Below, in pieces: positions 1-7,680 of a stretch of DNA of 10,327 nt. The notes below the pieces were generated by a model. That model saw nothing but the letters and a program-made list of their open reading frames with translations. It ran no database searches and was not told the DNA's origin. The translations under genes and the position numbers were made by a program. Source of the stretch: Acephala macrosclerotiorum (taxonomy: Eukaryota > Ascomycota > Leotiomycetes > Helotiales > Mollisiaceae). Position 1 is the first letter of the stretch, and every line of letters starts with the position of its first letter. Location: contig MU119814.1 of assembly GCA_014904845.1 (NCBI GenBank), forward strand, positions 1-10,327. The letters are read 5' to 3'.

Positions 1-1200
1 ATTTATTTGTTAAACTTTTTTTATAAAACGTTATATTAATATATAATTAATATAATTTAATATTAATAAAATAATTTTATTTTTTTATAATAAAAAAAAT
101 TTAAAATTTTTTTCAAATTATTAAATTTTATATTTATATTTTAAATATAAAATAAAAAAATATATTTATAAAAATAATATAAAAAATAATAATTTGAATA
201 ATTTTTTATAATAAAATAATATTTTTATTAAAACGAATTTTATAAATTTTAATTATAAAAATATTTAATTAAATATTAATATTAAATTTTTATAATATTA
301 TAAATTGTAATTAATTAATAATTAATATTTTAATAATTTTATTATTTAATATAATTTTTGAAAAAACTTTTAAAAATAAAAAATAAATATTAATTTAATT
401 TAAATAATTTAAATTATAATAATAAAATATTAAATATATTTTTTTTTATAATAATATAATAAATAAATTAATTTTTATTTTTGTTTTTTATTTTTATTAT
501 TTAAATATTTTTTAATAATTTTTTTATTTTTTTTAATAATAAATTATTATAAATATAATATTTTTTTTAATATAATTTTTATAATATTTTTTTTAAAAAA
601 AATTTTAATTTTAAAAAATAAAATTTAAATTATATTATTATATTTTATATAATCGCATTATAATATTTATTATTAATAATAATTTAATAATAAATTTAAT
701 TAAATTTTTTTAAAATTAATTAAAAAATAATTTAATTTAATTTTTATTAAATTTTCTTTTTATAAAAATATATATAATTAACGATTTTTTTTAATTTTAA
801 AATAAAATGTATTTATATGTTTTATAAAATTAATAAAAAGTATTTTATTATATTAATTTTAAAATAATTTAATTTTATTATAATAATTATAAAAAATTAA
901 TAATTTATAATTAAAAATATTATATAATTTTTTTTTAAATTTATAAATAATTTAATAAAAATATTTTATAAATTATTATATTAATTTAATTATTATTTAA
1001 AAAATTATAAATAAATATAATATTTTATATTATATTAAATAAATTTATATTTATAAAAATAATTATATTTTAAATATTAAATATTAATATTAAAATATTT
1101 TAATTTTTTAATTAATTAATAATTTTTATTTATATTTATTTATAAATTTCTTTTAAATTATTAATAATAATTTATTTATTTTTTAATATTTAAATTTTAT
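1..1200. other. Gene-free AT desert
   Basis: Almost pure A and T. I count 15 G/C bases in the first 720 positions. Stop codons (mostly TAA) interrupt all six frames every few codons, so no coding region can be supported. The few C and G are scattered, for example CGC at 654-656 and CG at 229-230 and 782-783. Runs of A and T and short palindromes are abundant, but that is expected at this composition. I infer heterochromatin made of old, RIP-mutated repeats; the original sequence is not recognisable here. Confidence 0.8.
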
Positions 1201-1710
1201 AAATATATAAAAAGTTTTATAAACGACGTATAAAATTTTTATATATTAAACGTAAAATTTTTACGTATATTTTTTAAAGTTTTTTTAAAAATATTTTTAT
1301 AAATTATAATTTAATTATTTTTTTTTTTTTTATATTTTAAAACGATAAAAAATATATTTATTTAATATTATTTTATTAAAATTTTTATCGTTCGTAAAAT
1401 TAAAATCTTTTTTTTATTTATTTTTATTATAAAAAAATTTAATTTTAAATAAATTCGTTATTTTAAAAAATAATTATATAATAAATAATAAAAAAATTAA
1501 AAATTTTAATTCGAATTCAAATAAATATTATTATTAATATTTATATATTTTTAATTAAATAATAAATAAAAACGTAAAAAAATTTTAAAAATTCGTTTTT
1601 ATATTTTTTATTTGTTTTTTATAAACGTTATTATTTTAAATAATAAACGTAAATTCAAAAAATAAATATAAATTTAAAATTGTTTTTAAATTTTTATTAT
1701 TTTTAATACG
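1201..1710. other. AT-rich block with raised CpG density
   Basis: Still non-coding and strongly AT-rich, but with about 15 CpG in roughly 500 bases, against 3 in the first 720. Very few C lie outside CpG. If the desert arose by a process that spares CpG, a cluster of surviving CpG marks ancestral sequence that was richer in CpG, possibly the body of a degraded transposon. Small symmetric elements lie inside: a 17-base palindrome at 1250-1266 (ACGTAAAA, one T, TTTTACGT) and an 11-base inverted repeat at 1341-1351 / 1382-1392 (AACGATAAAAA and its complement). No protein similarity can be recovered by eye. Confidence 0.5.
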
Positions 1711-1748
1711 TTTTTATTCAAATTTAATTAAAATATTTAAATAAAACA

Positions 1749-2400
1749 ATTTAATTAATTTATTAAAAATTTAATAATAAAAATAATTATATAATAATTT
1801 CGAATTAATATAAAATTAATTTAATAATAAATATTATTAAATTTTAAATTTTAAATAATTTTATTAATTCGATATTATTTAAATTAATAAAATATAATTA
1901 TATTTAATAAAAATAATAATTATAAAGTTTTTAAATATTAAAATATTTTTATAATTATATAATTTTTAAAATTTTATTAAAAATATATTTATATTTAAAA
2001 TATTAAAATAATAATATATAATATTTTTTTATATTTTAATTTTATAATTATATAATTTTAAAAAAAGAATTTTAAAATTTTTTTTTTTTAAAATTATATA
2101 TTAAATAAAATAATATAAATTAATTAAATCGATTATAATAATTTAATATAAAAAATGAAAATTTTAAAAATATTTTTTTTATTTTAATTATATAATTATA
2201 TAAATTTTAAAAAAAATTTTAAATAAATTTTTTTAATATAAAATTTTATTAAAAATATATTTTTATTTTAAATATTAAAATTTTTAATTATAAAATATTT
2301 TTTAATTCAATTATATATTAAATAAAATAATTTAAATTAATTAAATCAATTATAAAAATTAAATATAAAAAATAAATATAAAAAATAAAAATTTTAAATT
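1749..2400 (+). repeat. Dispersed repeat family A, copy 1
   Basis: Direct copy of 7052-7680. The best part is gap-free: 1839-1938 matches 7209-7308 at 93 of 100 positions. Four of the seven differences are C/T or G/A transitions, including TA at 1899-1900 against CG at 7269-7270. Positions 1749-1772 equal 7052-7075, 2136-2157 equal 7646-7667, and 2253-2282 equal 7303-7332. The block is internally repetitive: the motif TATAATTATATAATTTTT occurs at 1950 and, with small changes, at 2043 and 2191. The segment starting at 2093 recurs at 2310 (spacing 217). This looks like a mutated, subrepeat-rich transposon part or satellite; the element class is unknown. Outer limits are approximate because low complexity blurs them. 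Confidence 0.75.
2093..2398 (+). repeat. Tandem subunits (period about 217) inside repeat A
   Basis: The segment beginning ATTATATATTAAATAAAATA at 2093 is repeated at 2310. A shared downstream stretch (TAATTAAATC, then an AT-rich tail) follows at 2120-2157 and 2337-2380. The two units differ at a CG/CA site (2130-2131 against 2347-2348), again a transition. Related units occur at 7490-7543 and 7605-7667. The arrangement resembles subrepeats of an LTR or a short minisatellite; no function can be assigned. Confidence 0.6.
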
Positions 2401-2680
2401 TTTTATAAATAAAACGTTTTTATTTTAAATATTAAATTTAATTAATTTATTAAAAAAAAATTATAATAAAAATAATTTAAAATTTTAATTATATTAATTT
2501 TTAAATATTAATTTAAATTATTATATAAATAATTTAATATTTAAAAATAAATTATTAAATTAATTTATATGAAAAGTTTTTAAAATTATATTAAATAATT
2601 ATATTATTATAATATAATTATTAAAGAAAATTTTTTTTATTAATCGTTTTATTAAAAAATATAAACGTTAATAATATTAT
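2401..2680. other. AT-rich spacer, nothing recognised
   Basis: Short desert between repeat A and the mutated left arm. One 24-base stretch at 2434-2457 resembles the start of repeat A (1749-1772), so it may be another fragment of that family. No coding or RNA signal is visible. CpG begins to rise from 2645 towards the arm. Confidence 0.5.
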
Positions 2681-3169
2681 TAATAATATTAATTTACGAT
2701 TAAATATTTAATTTATTATAAATTTATTAAACGCGTATTAAAATATTAAATTATAAAATTAAAAATTATATTTTATTTAATCAATTATTAAAAATATTAA
2801 AATAATAAATAAAAATTAAAAATTAAAAATATTAATATTATTTAAAATTTAATTATAAAATCGATCGATTTAAATAAAGTTTATACGCGTAAAAATTGAT
2901 TTAATATACGAGTAATTATATTATTCGATATTAAAAACTTAAATTAAAAAATTTAAAAAGTGATTTAATTAATTAAATATAATTATATAAAATTTATATA
3001 TAATTGTTTATAATTATTCGAAAATTGAAAATTTTAATATTTTTATTAATTAAATTTATTTATTAATTGATTATTAATTAAACGTTAAAGTTTTAAATAT
3101 ATAATTATTATATAATATACGTTATTAATAAATTGTTAATATTATTAATAATTAATTAATATATAAAAA
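2681..3169 (+). repeat. RIP-mutated copy of the 5756-6360 sequence (left inverted arm)
   Basis: Read on the plus strand, this aligns with the minus strand of 5756-6360. Anchors: 2681-2696 matches 6360-6345; 2733-2761 matches 6260-6232 (29 identical bases); the palindrome at 2858-2871 matches 6088-6075; 3164 pairs with 5761. Over 2858-3164 the copy has 29 G/C in 307 bases, while the partner 5761-6088 has 139 in 328. Differences are almost all partner C to T or G to A here; I noticed only a handful of transversions. Of 24 CpG in the partner, 9 survive as CpG; only one C survives outside CpG. Indels in 2858-3164 relative to the partner are -2, +5, -3, -1 and -20, which account exactly for the 21-base length difference. 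Further deletions lie in 2697-2800. No reading frame is open. Confidence 0.88.
2858..2871. repeat. Palindrome around GATCGATC, preserved in both copies
   Basis: AAATCGATCGATTT is a perfect 14-base palindrome. The partner position, 6075-6088, reads GAATCGATCGATTC, also a perfect 14-base palindrome. Both CpG pairs survived in the mutated copy, while the outermost G and C both changed (to A and T), which keeps the symmetry. CpG sparing alone can explain this; a binding site is only a possibility. Confidence 0.7.
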
Positions 3170-3176
3170 ATTATAA

Positions 3177-3203
3177 AATTTTTAATTTTTAATTTTTAAT
3201 TTT
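3177..3203 (+). repeat. AATTTTT tandem repeat
   Basis: Three full 7-base units, AATTTTT, at 3177, 3184 and 3191, followed by a partial unit at 3198-3203. It starts just after the last base that aligns with the island. Such a short run is not rare at this base composition, so its position at the arm's edge may be chance. Confidence 0.6.
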
Positions 3204-3376
3204 AAATTAAAATAATATTTAAAATTTTATTAAATAATAAAAATTAATAAATTAATAAATTTATTAATATTTAAAATAAATTTTTTTAATATTTTTATTT
3301 TATATTTAATTATTATAAAACTTTATATTAAATTATTATAATTATTAATAATTAAATTAAAAAATATATATATTAT

Positions 3377-3410
3377 TTTTATTATTATTATTATAATTAT
3401 AATTATAATT
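3377..3410 (+). repeat. ATT / ATAATT microsatellite
   Basis: A run of ATT trinucleotides passes into repeats of the hexamer ATAATT. It is a simple-sequence repeat, expected in AT-saturated DNA. No gene or regulatory role is indicated. Confidence 0.6.
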
Positions 3411-4048
3411 AATATTAAATTTTCAAATTTGTATTTTTATATTAATTATATTTTTTAATATTTTTATATATATTAATAATTTAATTTTTAAAATTATATT
3501 TTATTTAATATTAAAATAATAATTTTTATTAAATTTTTTTAAATTAATTAAATTTTTTTTATAAATATTTAAAATAAACTTTTTTTTAATTAATTATAAT
3601 AATTTTTTATAATATAATTTTTTTTATTCGAATATATATATTTAATAATTTTTTTTAATTTCGAATAAATTTTTATTATATTAATTATAATATTAAAATC
3701 GAAATTTTTTTTTATAATTTTATTATAATAAAAAAAATTAATTTATTTTTTTAATATAATAAAAAATATATTATTATAATAATAATTATAAAAAATTTAA
3801 TATTTAATATTAATATTATTATATTTTATATTTTTATTATAAAATTTTATTAAATTAATATAATTATTTTCATTTTTATTTTTATTAAAAAAAAAGTTTT
3901 TTTATATTATTTAATTAATAAATTTATAAATTATAATATAAATTTTTTTTTTATTTTATTTAAATTAATATTAATTTAATTTTCGTTTTTTAATATTTAA
4001 ACTTTATATTATTATAAAAAAAACTTTAATTTTTTAATTAATTTTTTA

Positions 4049-4072
4049 TTTTTAATTTAATTTTTAATTTAA
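4049..4072 (+). repeat. 12-base tandem repeat TTTTTAATTTAA
   Basis: Two exact consecutive copies of TTTTTAATTTAA (4049-4060 and 4061-4072), then a degenerate partial copy starting at 4073. It is a small minisatellite in the AT-rich spacer, with no function visible. Confidence 0.65.
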
Positions 4073-4186
4073 TTTTTAAATTTTTTTAATATTTTTTTAA
4101 TTATAATTCGAAATTTTAATAAAATAAATAAAATAAAAACAAATTAAATAAAATATTATTATTATATATTTAAATTAAATAATATT

Positions 4187-4265
4187 ATTAATTTAATTAA
4201 ATAATTATTTAAATAATTTCAATTATAATTTTTATTATTTTTAATAATAATTATTTTAATATTTA
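4187..4265 (+). repeat. Dispersed repeat family B, copy 1
   Basis: 4187-4206 is identical to 6936-6955, and 4211-4246 matches 6948-6983 at 35 of 36 positions. The one difference is C here (4220) against A there. The spacing between the two blocks differs because a stretch of about 12 bases present here is absent in the other copy. A shorter match lies at 1689-1708. At more than 95% A+T, matches of 20 bases are weak evidence; the 36-base match is better but still moderate. Confidence 0.45.
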
Positions 4266-5755
4266 TATTTTTTTTAAAAATTTTTAAATTTAATATTAAA
4301 TTTAATAATTTTATAAATATTAAAAATAATTTAATTAAAATAAAAATTTTAATAAAATTATTAATTATATAAAAACTATTATATAAAAAACTTTAATTAA
4401 AAATATTATTAATAATATTTTTAAAACGTATAATATTTAATAAATATTTTTTAATATTAATAAAAAATTTAAATATTATAAAAAAAATTTATTTAATATA
4501 TTTATTTAAATATTTAAAAATTTATATTTTAATATGTTTTTAATTATATTTATTAATAATTTTAATAATTTTTATTATTAAAAATTTATTAAATAAATTT
4601 TTTTTTAATAAAATAATTAAAATTATAAAATTAAATATTAAAATCGAATATTTAATTAATAAAATAATTTTTATTATATTTATTAAACGTTTTTTTAATT
4701 ATTAATAAATTTTTATAATTAAAAAAAAAGTTTATTAAATTATATTTTATTTATTATACGTTAAATATATATATATAATATTTTTAAAAAATAAAATTAT
4801 TTAAAAAAAATAAAATAATTAAATTTAAAATATTAAATTTTAAAATTATTAAAAAATAATAATATATAAACGATTAATTATTTTATAATATTTTATAATA
4901 TAATTAATAAATTTAAAATTATTAAATTATTTAATTATTAATTAATTTATTATATAATATAATTAAAATTATTTTTTATATTTATTAATATAAAAATATA
5001 TTTAATTAAAATAAAATTTAAATAATTATATAAATATTAAAACGTAAAAAATATTTTATAAATTTTAAAAAAATTAAAAAAAAAATATTATTTATTAAAT
5101 TTATTAAATTACAATTAATTTAAATTTAAATTAAAATCGTTTAATTAAATTAATATAATTATATTTTAATATTTTTAATTTTAAAATTTTTAATATACGT
5201 TTTATTTTATAAAATTTTTATTTATTAATTTAAAAATATTTTAATTAATTTAAATTAAATATTTTAAATATAAAATTTTTTAAAATTTATTTAATTAAAA
5301 AAAATAAATTAAAAAAAAAAATAAATTAATAAATTTTTAATTTAAAATTAATAAACGAAATTAAAAATATAAAAATAATAATTTTATATAAAAAAATAAT
5401 AAATAAATTTTTATTAAATATTATTTTTAATTTTTAATTTTTATTTATTATAAAAAATAATTAATATATAAATTTATAATACGTTTATTTTAAAAAAAAA
5501 TTAAATTATAAAAAATTAAATTATTAATTAAATTTATAAAAAGTTTTATATTAATTTTTTTTTATTATTTAACGAATATAAATTAATAATAAATAAAATT
5601 AAAAATAAAATAAAATTTTTATAAATAAATATATTTTAAATAATACGTTTAAAAAATATATATTAATTCGATTTATTAATCGAAAATAGTATATAATATA
5701 TTAATAATAATTTAATATTAAAATTTCAAAAAAAAAAAAAATATATTAAGAAAAA
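4266..5755. other. AT-rich spacer between the inverted arms, right part
   Basis: Gene-free desert with scattered single CpG (for example 4425, 5042, 5195, 5354, 5646). Near its right end there is a small hairpin with a CpG in each arm (5667-5684: TTCGAT, six-base loop, ATCGAA) and a run of 14 A at 5728-5741, just before the composition changes abruptly. No frame longer than a few dozen codons and no RNA gene is visible. Confidence 0.6.
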
Positions 5756-5765
5756 TTTTTATATG

Positions 5766-5882
5766 CTAATTGATTACTAATAGTGCCAGCGACTTGCCAA
5801 TGGCGCGCGCTACGCAGTAATTGCATGTTCAAAACTTTGACGCTCAATTAAAAGAGTCGATTACCAATTAGCAATCAATTAG
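5766..5882. repeat. Imperfect 16-base inverted repeat inside the island
   Basis: 5766-5781 (CTAATTGATTACTAAT) is the reverse complement of 5867-5882 at 15 of 16 positions, with an 85-base interval. A second inverted pair, AGAGTCGA at 5853-5860 and TCGACTCT at 5928-5935, overlaps it. The two could not form together as nested hairpins. These could be subterminal repeats of a mobile element or protein-binding sites; chance is possible for the shorter pair. Confidence 0.5.
5846..5865. other. 20-base indel between the two arms, bounded by AATT
   Basis: These 20 bases are present in the island and absent from the left arm. The tract begins with AATT (5846-5849) and is followed by AATT (5866-5869). 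This is the typical signature of a deletion between short direct repeats in the left copy, though insertion into the island lineage would look the same. It gives an indel marker independent of the point mutations. Confidence 0.65.
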
Positions 5883-5951
5883 TAAGTGGGTCTCGATCTA
5901 TGAGAACATTAAAACTCTCGACTCTCGGCGGCTGTAGACGACTGCGCGCGG

Positions 5952-5959
5952 CCTTTATA
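5952..5959 (-). promoter_or_regulatory. Possible TATA box, minus strand
   Basis: The minus strand reads TATAAAGG, followed by a GC-rich stretch (CCGCGCGC). This looks like a TATA element of an RNA polymerase II promoter, as found in LTRs of fungal retrotransposons. Transcription would run leftward from about 5925. No gene follows on that side; the sequence enters the AT desert at 5755. In the mutated left arm the equivalent reads TATAAAAT. The call rests on one short motif, so it is tentative. Confidence 0.3.
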
Positions 5960-6074
5960 CAGTCACATTTAATCAATTGAGCCGCTTAGTCTCTAAGTAC
6001 TTCAATCTAAGCTCTCAATATCGAGCAATTACTCGCATATTAGAACGGCGTCTCTATGCGCGTAAACTTTGCTT

Positions 6075-6088
6075 GAATCGATCGATTC
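6075..6088. repeat. Perfect 14-base palindrome GAATCGATCGATTC
   Basis: Self-complementary over 14 bases, with two CpG in the centre. The matching position in the left arm (2858-2871) is also a perfect palindrome. It lies close to the point where the island begins to lose its normal composition. Confidence 0.7.
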
Positions 6089-6110
6089 TACGATTAGATT
6101 TCAAATAGCG

Positions 6111-6360
6111 TTAATATTTTCAATTCTTATTTTTATTTAATACTTCGATATTTTTAATAATTAATCGAATAAAAAGCGATCACTAGTTTGCATATAAATC
6201 TTAGCGAAAAACACTAAAACTTAATAAATTCTAATTTTATAATTTAATATTTTAATACGCACTCGATAAATTTATTTGAAATTTTTATAATAAATTAAAT
6301 AAATATTATAAATTATAAATTTCAAATATTTAAATATTTAATTTTAAATTAATATTATTA
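6111..6360 (-). repeat. Outer part of the island, intermediate composition
   Basis: G/C falls to 10, 13, 7 and 1 bases per 60 in successive rows from 6121. Unlike the desert, C outside CpG is still frequent (CTAG, CACT, ACTC, ATACT). The stretch still aligns in inverted orientation with 2681-2857, with several deletions in that copy. At some positions (T on the minus strand against C in the left arm, for example before the GCG at 6258-6260) this copy carries the mutated base. So this part has itself been partly mutated, or was AT-rich from the start. Confidence 0.7.
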
Positions 6361-6386
6361 ATACTAAATTAATACTATTAATACTA
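6358..6386 (+). repeat. TTAATACTA repeat, three copies
   Basis: The 9-base unit TTAATACTA occurs at 6358, 6369 and 6378; the last two are adjacent. Each copy keeps a C outside CpG, which is rare in the surrounding DNA. It marks the outer limit of the region where non-CpG cytosine survives. Confidence 0.6.
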
Positions 6387-6390
6387 GATT

Positions 6391-6935
6391 AAAATAATTA
6401 ATAATATTAATAATCGATTAAATTATTATTAATTTATTAATAATATTATTAATATATATATTTTTTAATATAATATTAAATAAATAATTTCGATTTTTAT
6501 TATTTTTAATTTTATTATAAAATGATTAATATTAAATTTAATTTTTATAATTATTTATATAATTTTTTTAAAAAAAAATTTAATTAATATTAAAATATAA
6601 AAATAAATATAATATTTTAAAATTTTAAAATTAATTAATAAAAACGAAAATAATAAAAAAAATAATTATTAAAAAAATTATATTAAAAAAAATATATAAT
6701 TATTATTTTAATATTTTTAATGTTTTTAAAAATTATAAATATTAAATTTAAAAAAAATATTTTAAATTTAATTTAATTAATTATATATTATAATATATAA
6801 TAATAATTAATTTATAATTCAATTTTTTTTTATTATTTAATAATAAAATAATACGTTTATAATTATAATAATATTTTTTTTATTTTTAATTTATAAATTA
6901 AAAAAAACGTTTTTTTTTAAAAAAAAATTATTAAT
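6391..6935. other. AT-rich spacer, nothing recognised
   Basis: Return to AT desert after the island, with isolated CpG (6414, 6490, 6644, 6853, 6907). No open frame, RNA gene or clear repeat beyond homopolymers and short AT palindromes. Confidence 0.6.
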
Positions 6936-7000
6936 ATTAATTTAATTAAATAATTTAAATTATAATTTTTATTATTTTTAATATTAATTTTTTTTAAATT
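6936..7000 (+). repeat. Dispersed repeat family B, copy 2
   Basis: Matches 4187-4246 as two blocks: 6936-6955 identical to 4187-4206, and 6948-6983 matching 4211-4246 at 35 of 36. The blocks overlap here, so this copy looks deleted by about 12 bases. It lies about 50 bases before repeat A copy 2. A partial match at 1689-1708 lies 40 bases before repeat A copy 1, so B may be the upstream part of the same larger element. Confidence 0.45.
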
Positions 7001-7051
7001 ACGAATTATTTATTTAATATAAATTATTTTAATTATAAATAAAAAAAATTA

Positions 7052-7680
7052 AATTTAATTAATTTATTAAAAATTCGATAATTTTATAATTTCGAAATAA
7101 TATATAATTATTTTAATAAAAAAAATTAAAATTTCGAAATTATAATTACGTTTATAATTTTTATTTATTAATTAATTTAAATTATATAAAATTTAATTAA
7201 ATATTTTTAAATTTTAAATTTTAAATAATTTTATTAATTTGTTATTATATAAATTAATAAAATATAATCGTATTTAATTAAAATAATAATTATAAAATTT
7301 TTAAATATATTTTTATTTTAAATATTAAAATTAATAATTATTTTAATAAAAAATATTAAAAATTTTTAAATATTAAATATTTTTAAAATTGTATAATTTT
7401 TAATAAAAAATTTTAAAATTTTTTTTAATAAATAATTTTTTATAATTATATAATTTTTTATTTTAATAAATATAATCGTAATAATTATTTATAATTAATA
7501 AAATTAATTATAATAATTTAATATAAAAAATAAAAATTTTAAATATTAAAATAATTTTATAATTATATAATTTTTAAAAAATATTTTAAAATTTTTTTTT
7601 AAAATATATATTAAAAAAAATAAATTAAATTAATTAAATAAATCGTAATAATTTAATATAAAAAATGTTATAAAAAAATA
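7052..7680 (+). repeat. Dispersed repeat family A, copy 2
   Basis: Direct-orientation partner of 1749-2400. 7209-7308 aligns without gaps to 1839-1938 (93 of 100). 7553-7670 aligns to 2038-2160 with few indels. The motif TATAATTATATAATTTTT occurs at 7441 and 7558, with a G-containing variant near 7386. Compared with copy 1, this copy keeps CpG at 7269 but has lost the one corresponding to 1870. Each copy thus lost different sites, as expected if both derive from one ancestor and were mutated separately. There is extra sequence around 7309-7360. The element type is unknown. Confidence 0.75.

Larger units (their letters stand above)
3170..4186. other. AT-rich spacer between the inverted arms, left part
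   Basis: Gene-free. It begins, directly next to the inner end of the left arm, with a short 7-base tandem repeat (3177-3203). It contains an ATT/ATAATT microsatellite around 3377-3410 and a 12-base tandem repeat at 4049-4072. CpG is sparse. If the two arms bound one element, this would be part of its body, but nothing of an open reading frame or domain can be recovered. Confidence 0.6.
5756..6110 (-). repeat. Unmutated core of the inverted pair: island of normal composition
   Basis: Composition jumps from almost no G/C to 41% (146 of 360 bases in 5761-6120) within a few bases at the left edge. CpA, TpG, CpT and CpC, nearly absent elsewhere, are present at ordinary frequency. CpG is also common (24 in 5761-6088). 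Read on the minus strand it is the less mutated partner of 2858-3169. Forward ATG frames end within a few codons; the longest is 26 codons (5900-5980). Minus-strand frames also carry stops, so coding is not supported. A TATA-like motif on the minus strand and repeat status suggest an LTR or terminal region of a mobile element rather than a gene. It may be a younger copy, or one that escaped mutation. A structured non-coding RNA cannot be excluded. Confidence 0.85.

Noticed and set aside
1625..1650. Quasi-palindrome with ACG/CGT ends around a TTATTATTT core
   Set aside because: Arms are almost all A/T and need a bulge; many such symmetries are expected at this composition.
5728..5741. Run of 14 A next to the island as a retroposon poly-A tail
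   Set aside because: Similar or longer homopolymers occur elsewhere (17 T at 7868-7884), and 14 bases of other sequence lie between the run and the island. The run also sits on the wrong side for the minus-strand orientation suggested by the TATA motif.
5760..5900. tRNA, 5S rRNA or tRNA-derived SINE (GTTCAAAAC near 5827; GGTCTCGATC near 5889 resembling a B box)
   Set aside because: No cloverleaf stems, no matching A box at the right distance and no poly-T terminator pattern that stands out from the AT background.
5900..5980. ATG-initiated frame of 26 codons on the plus strand of the island
   Set aside because: Too short, no ribosome context or known motif, and the frame has stops on both sides; length is ordinary for 41% G/C DNA.
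5748..5982. Mostly open minus-strand frame in the island with only a few stops
   Set aside because: The stops could be read as mutated codons, but the longest open run is only about 40 codons and resembles no family I know. The left copy shows no frame-preserving pattern, having indels of 1, 2, 5 and 20 bases.
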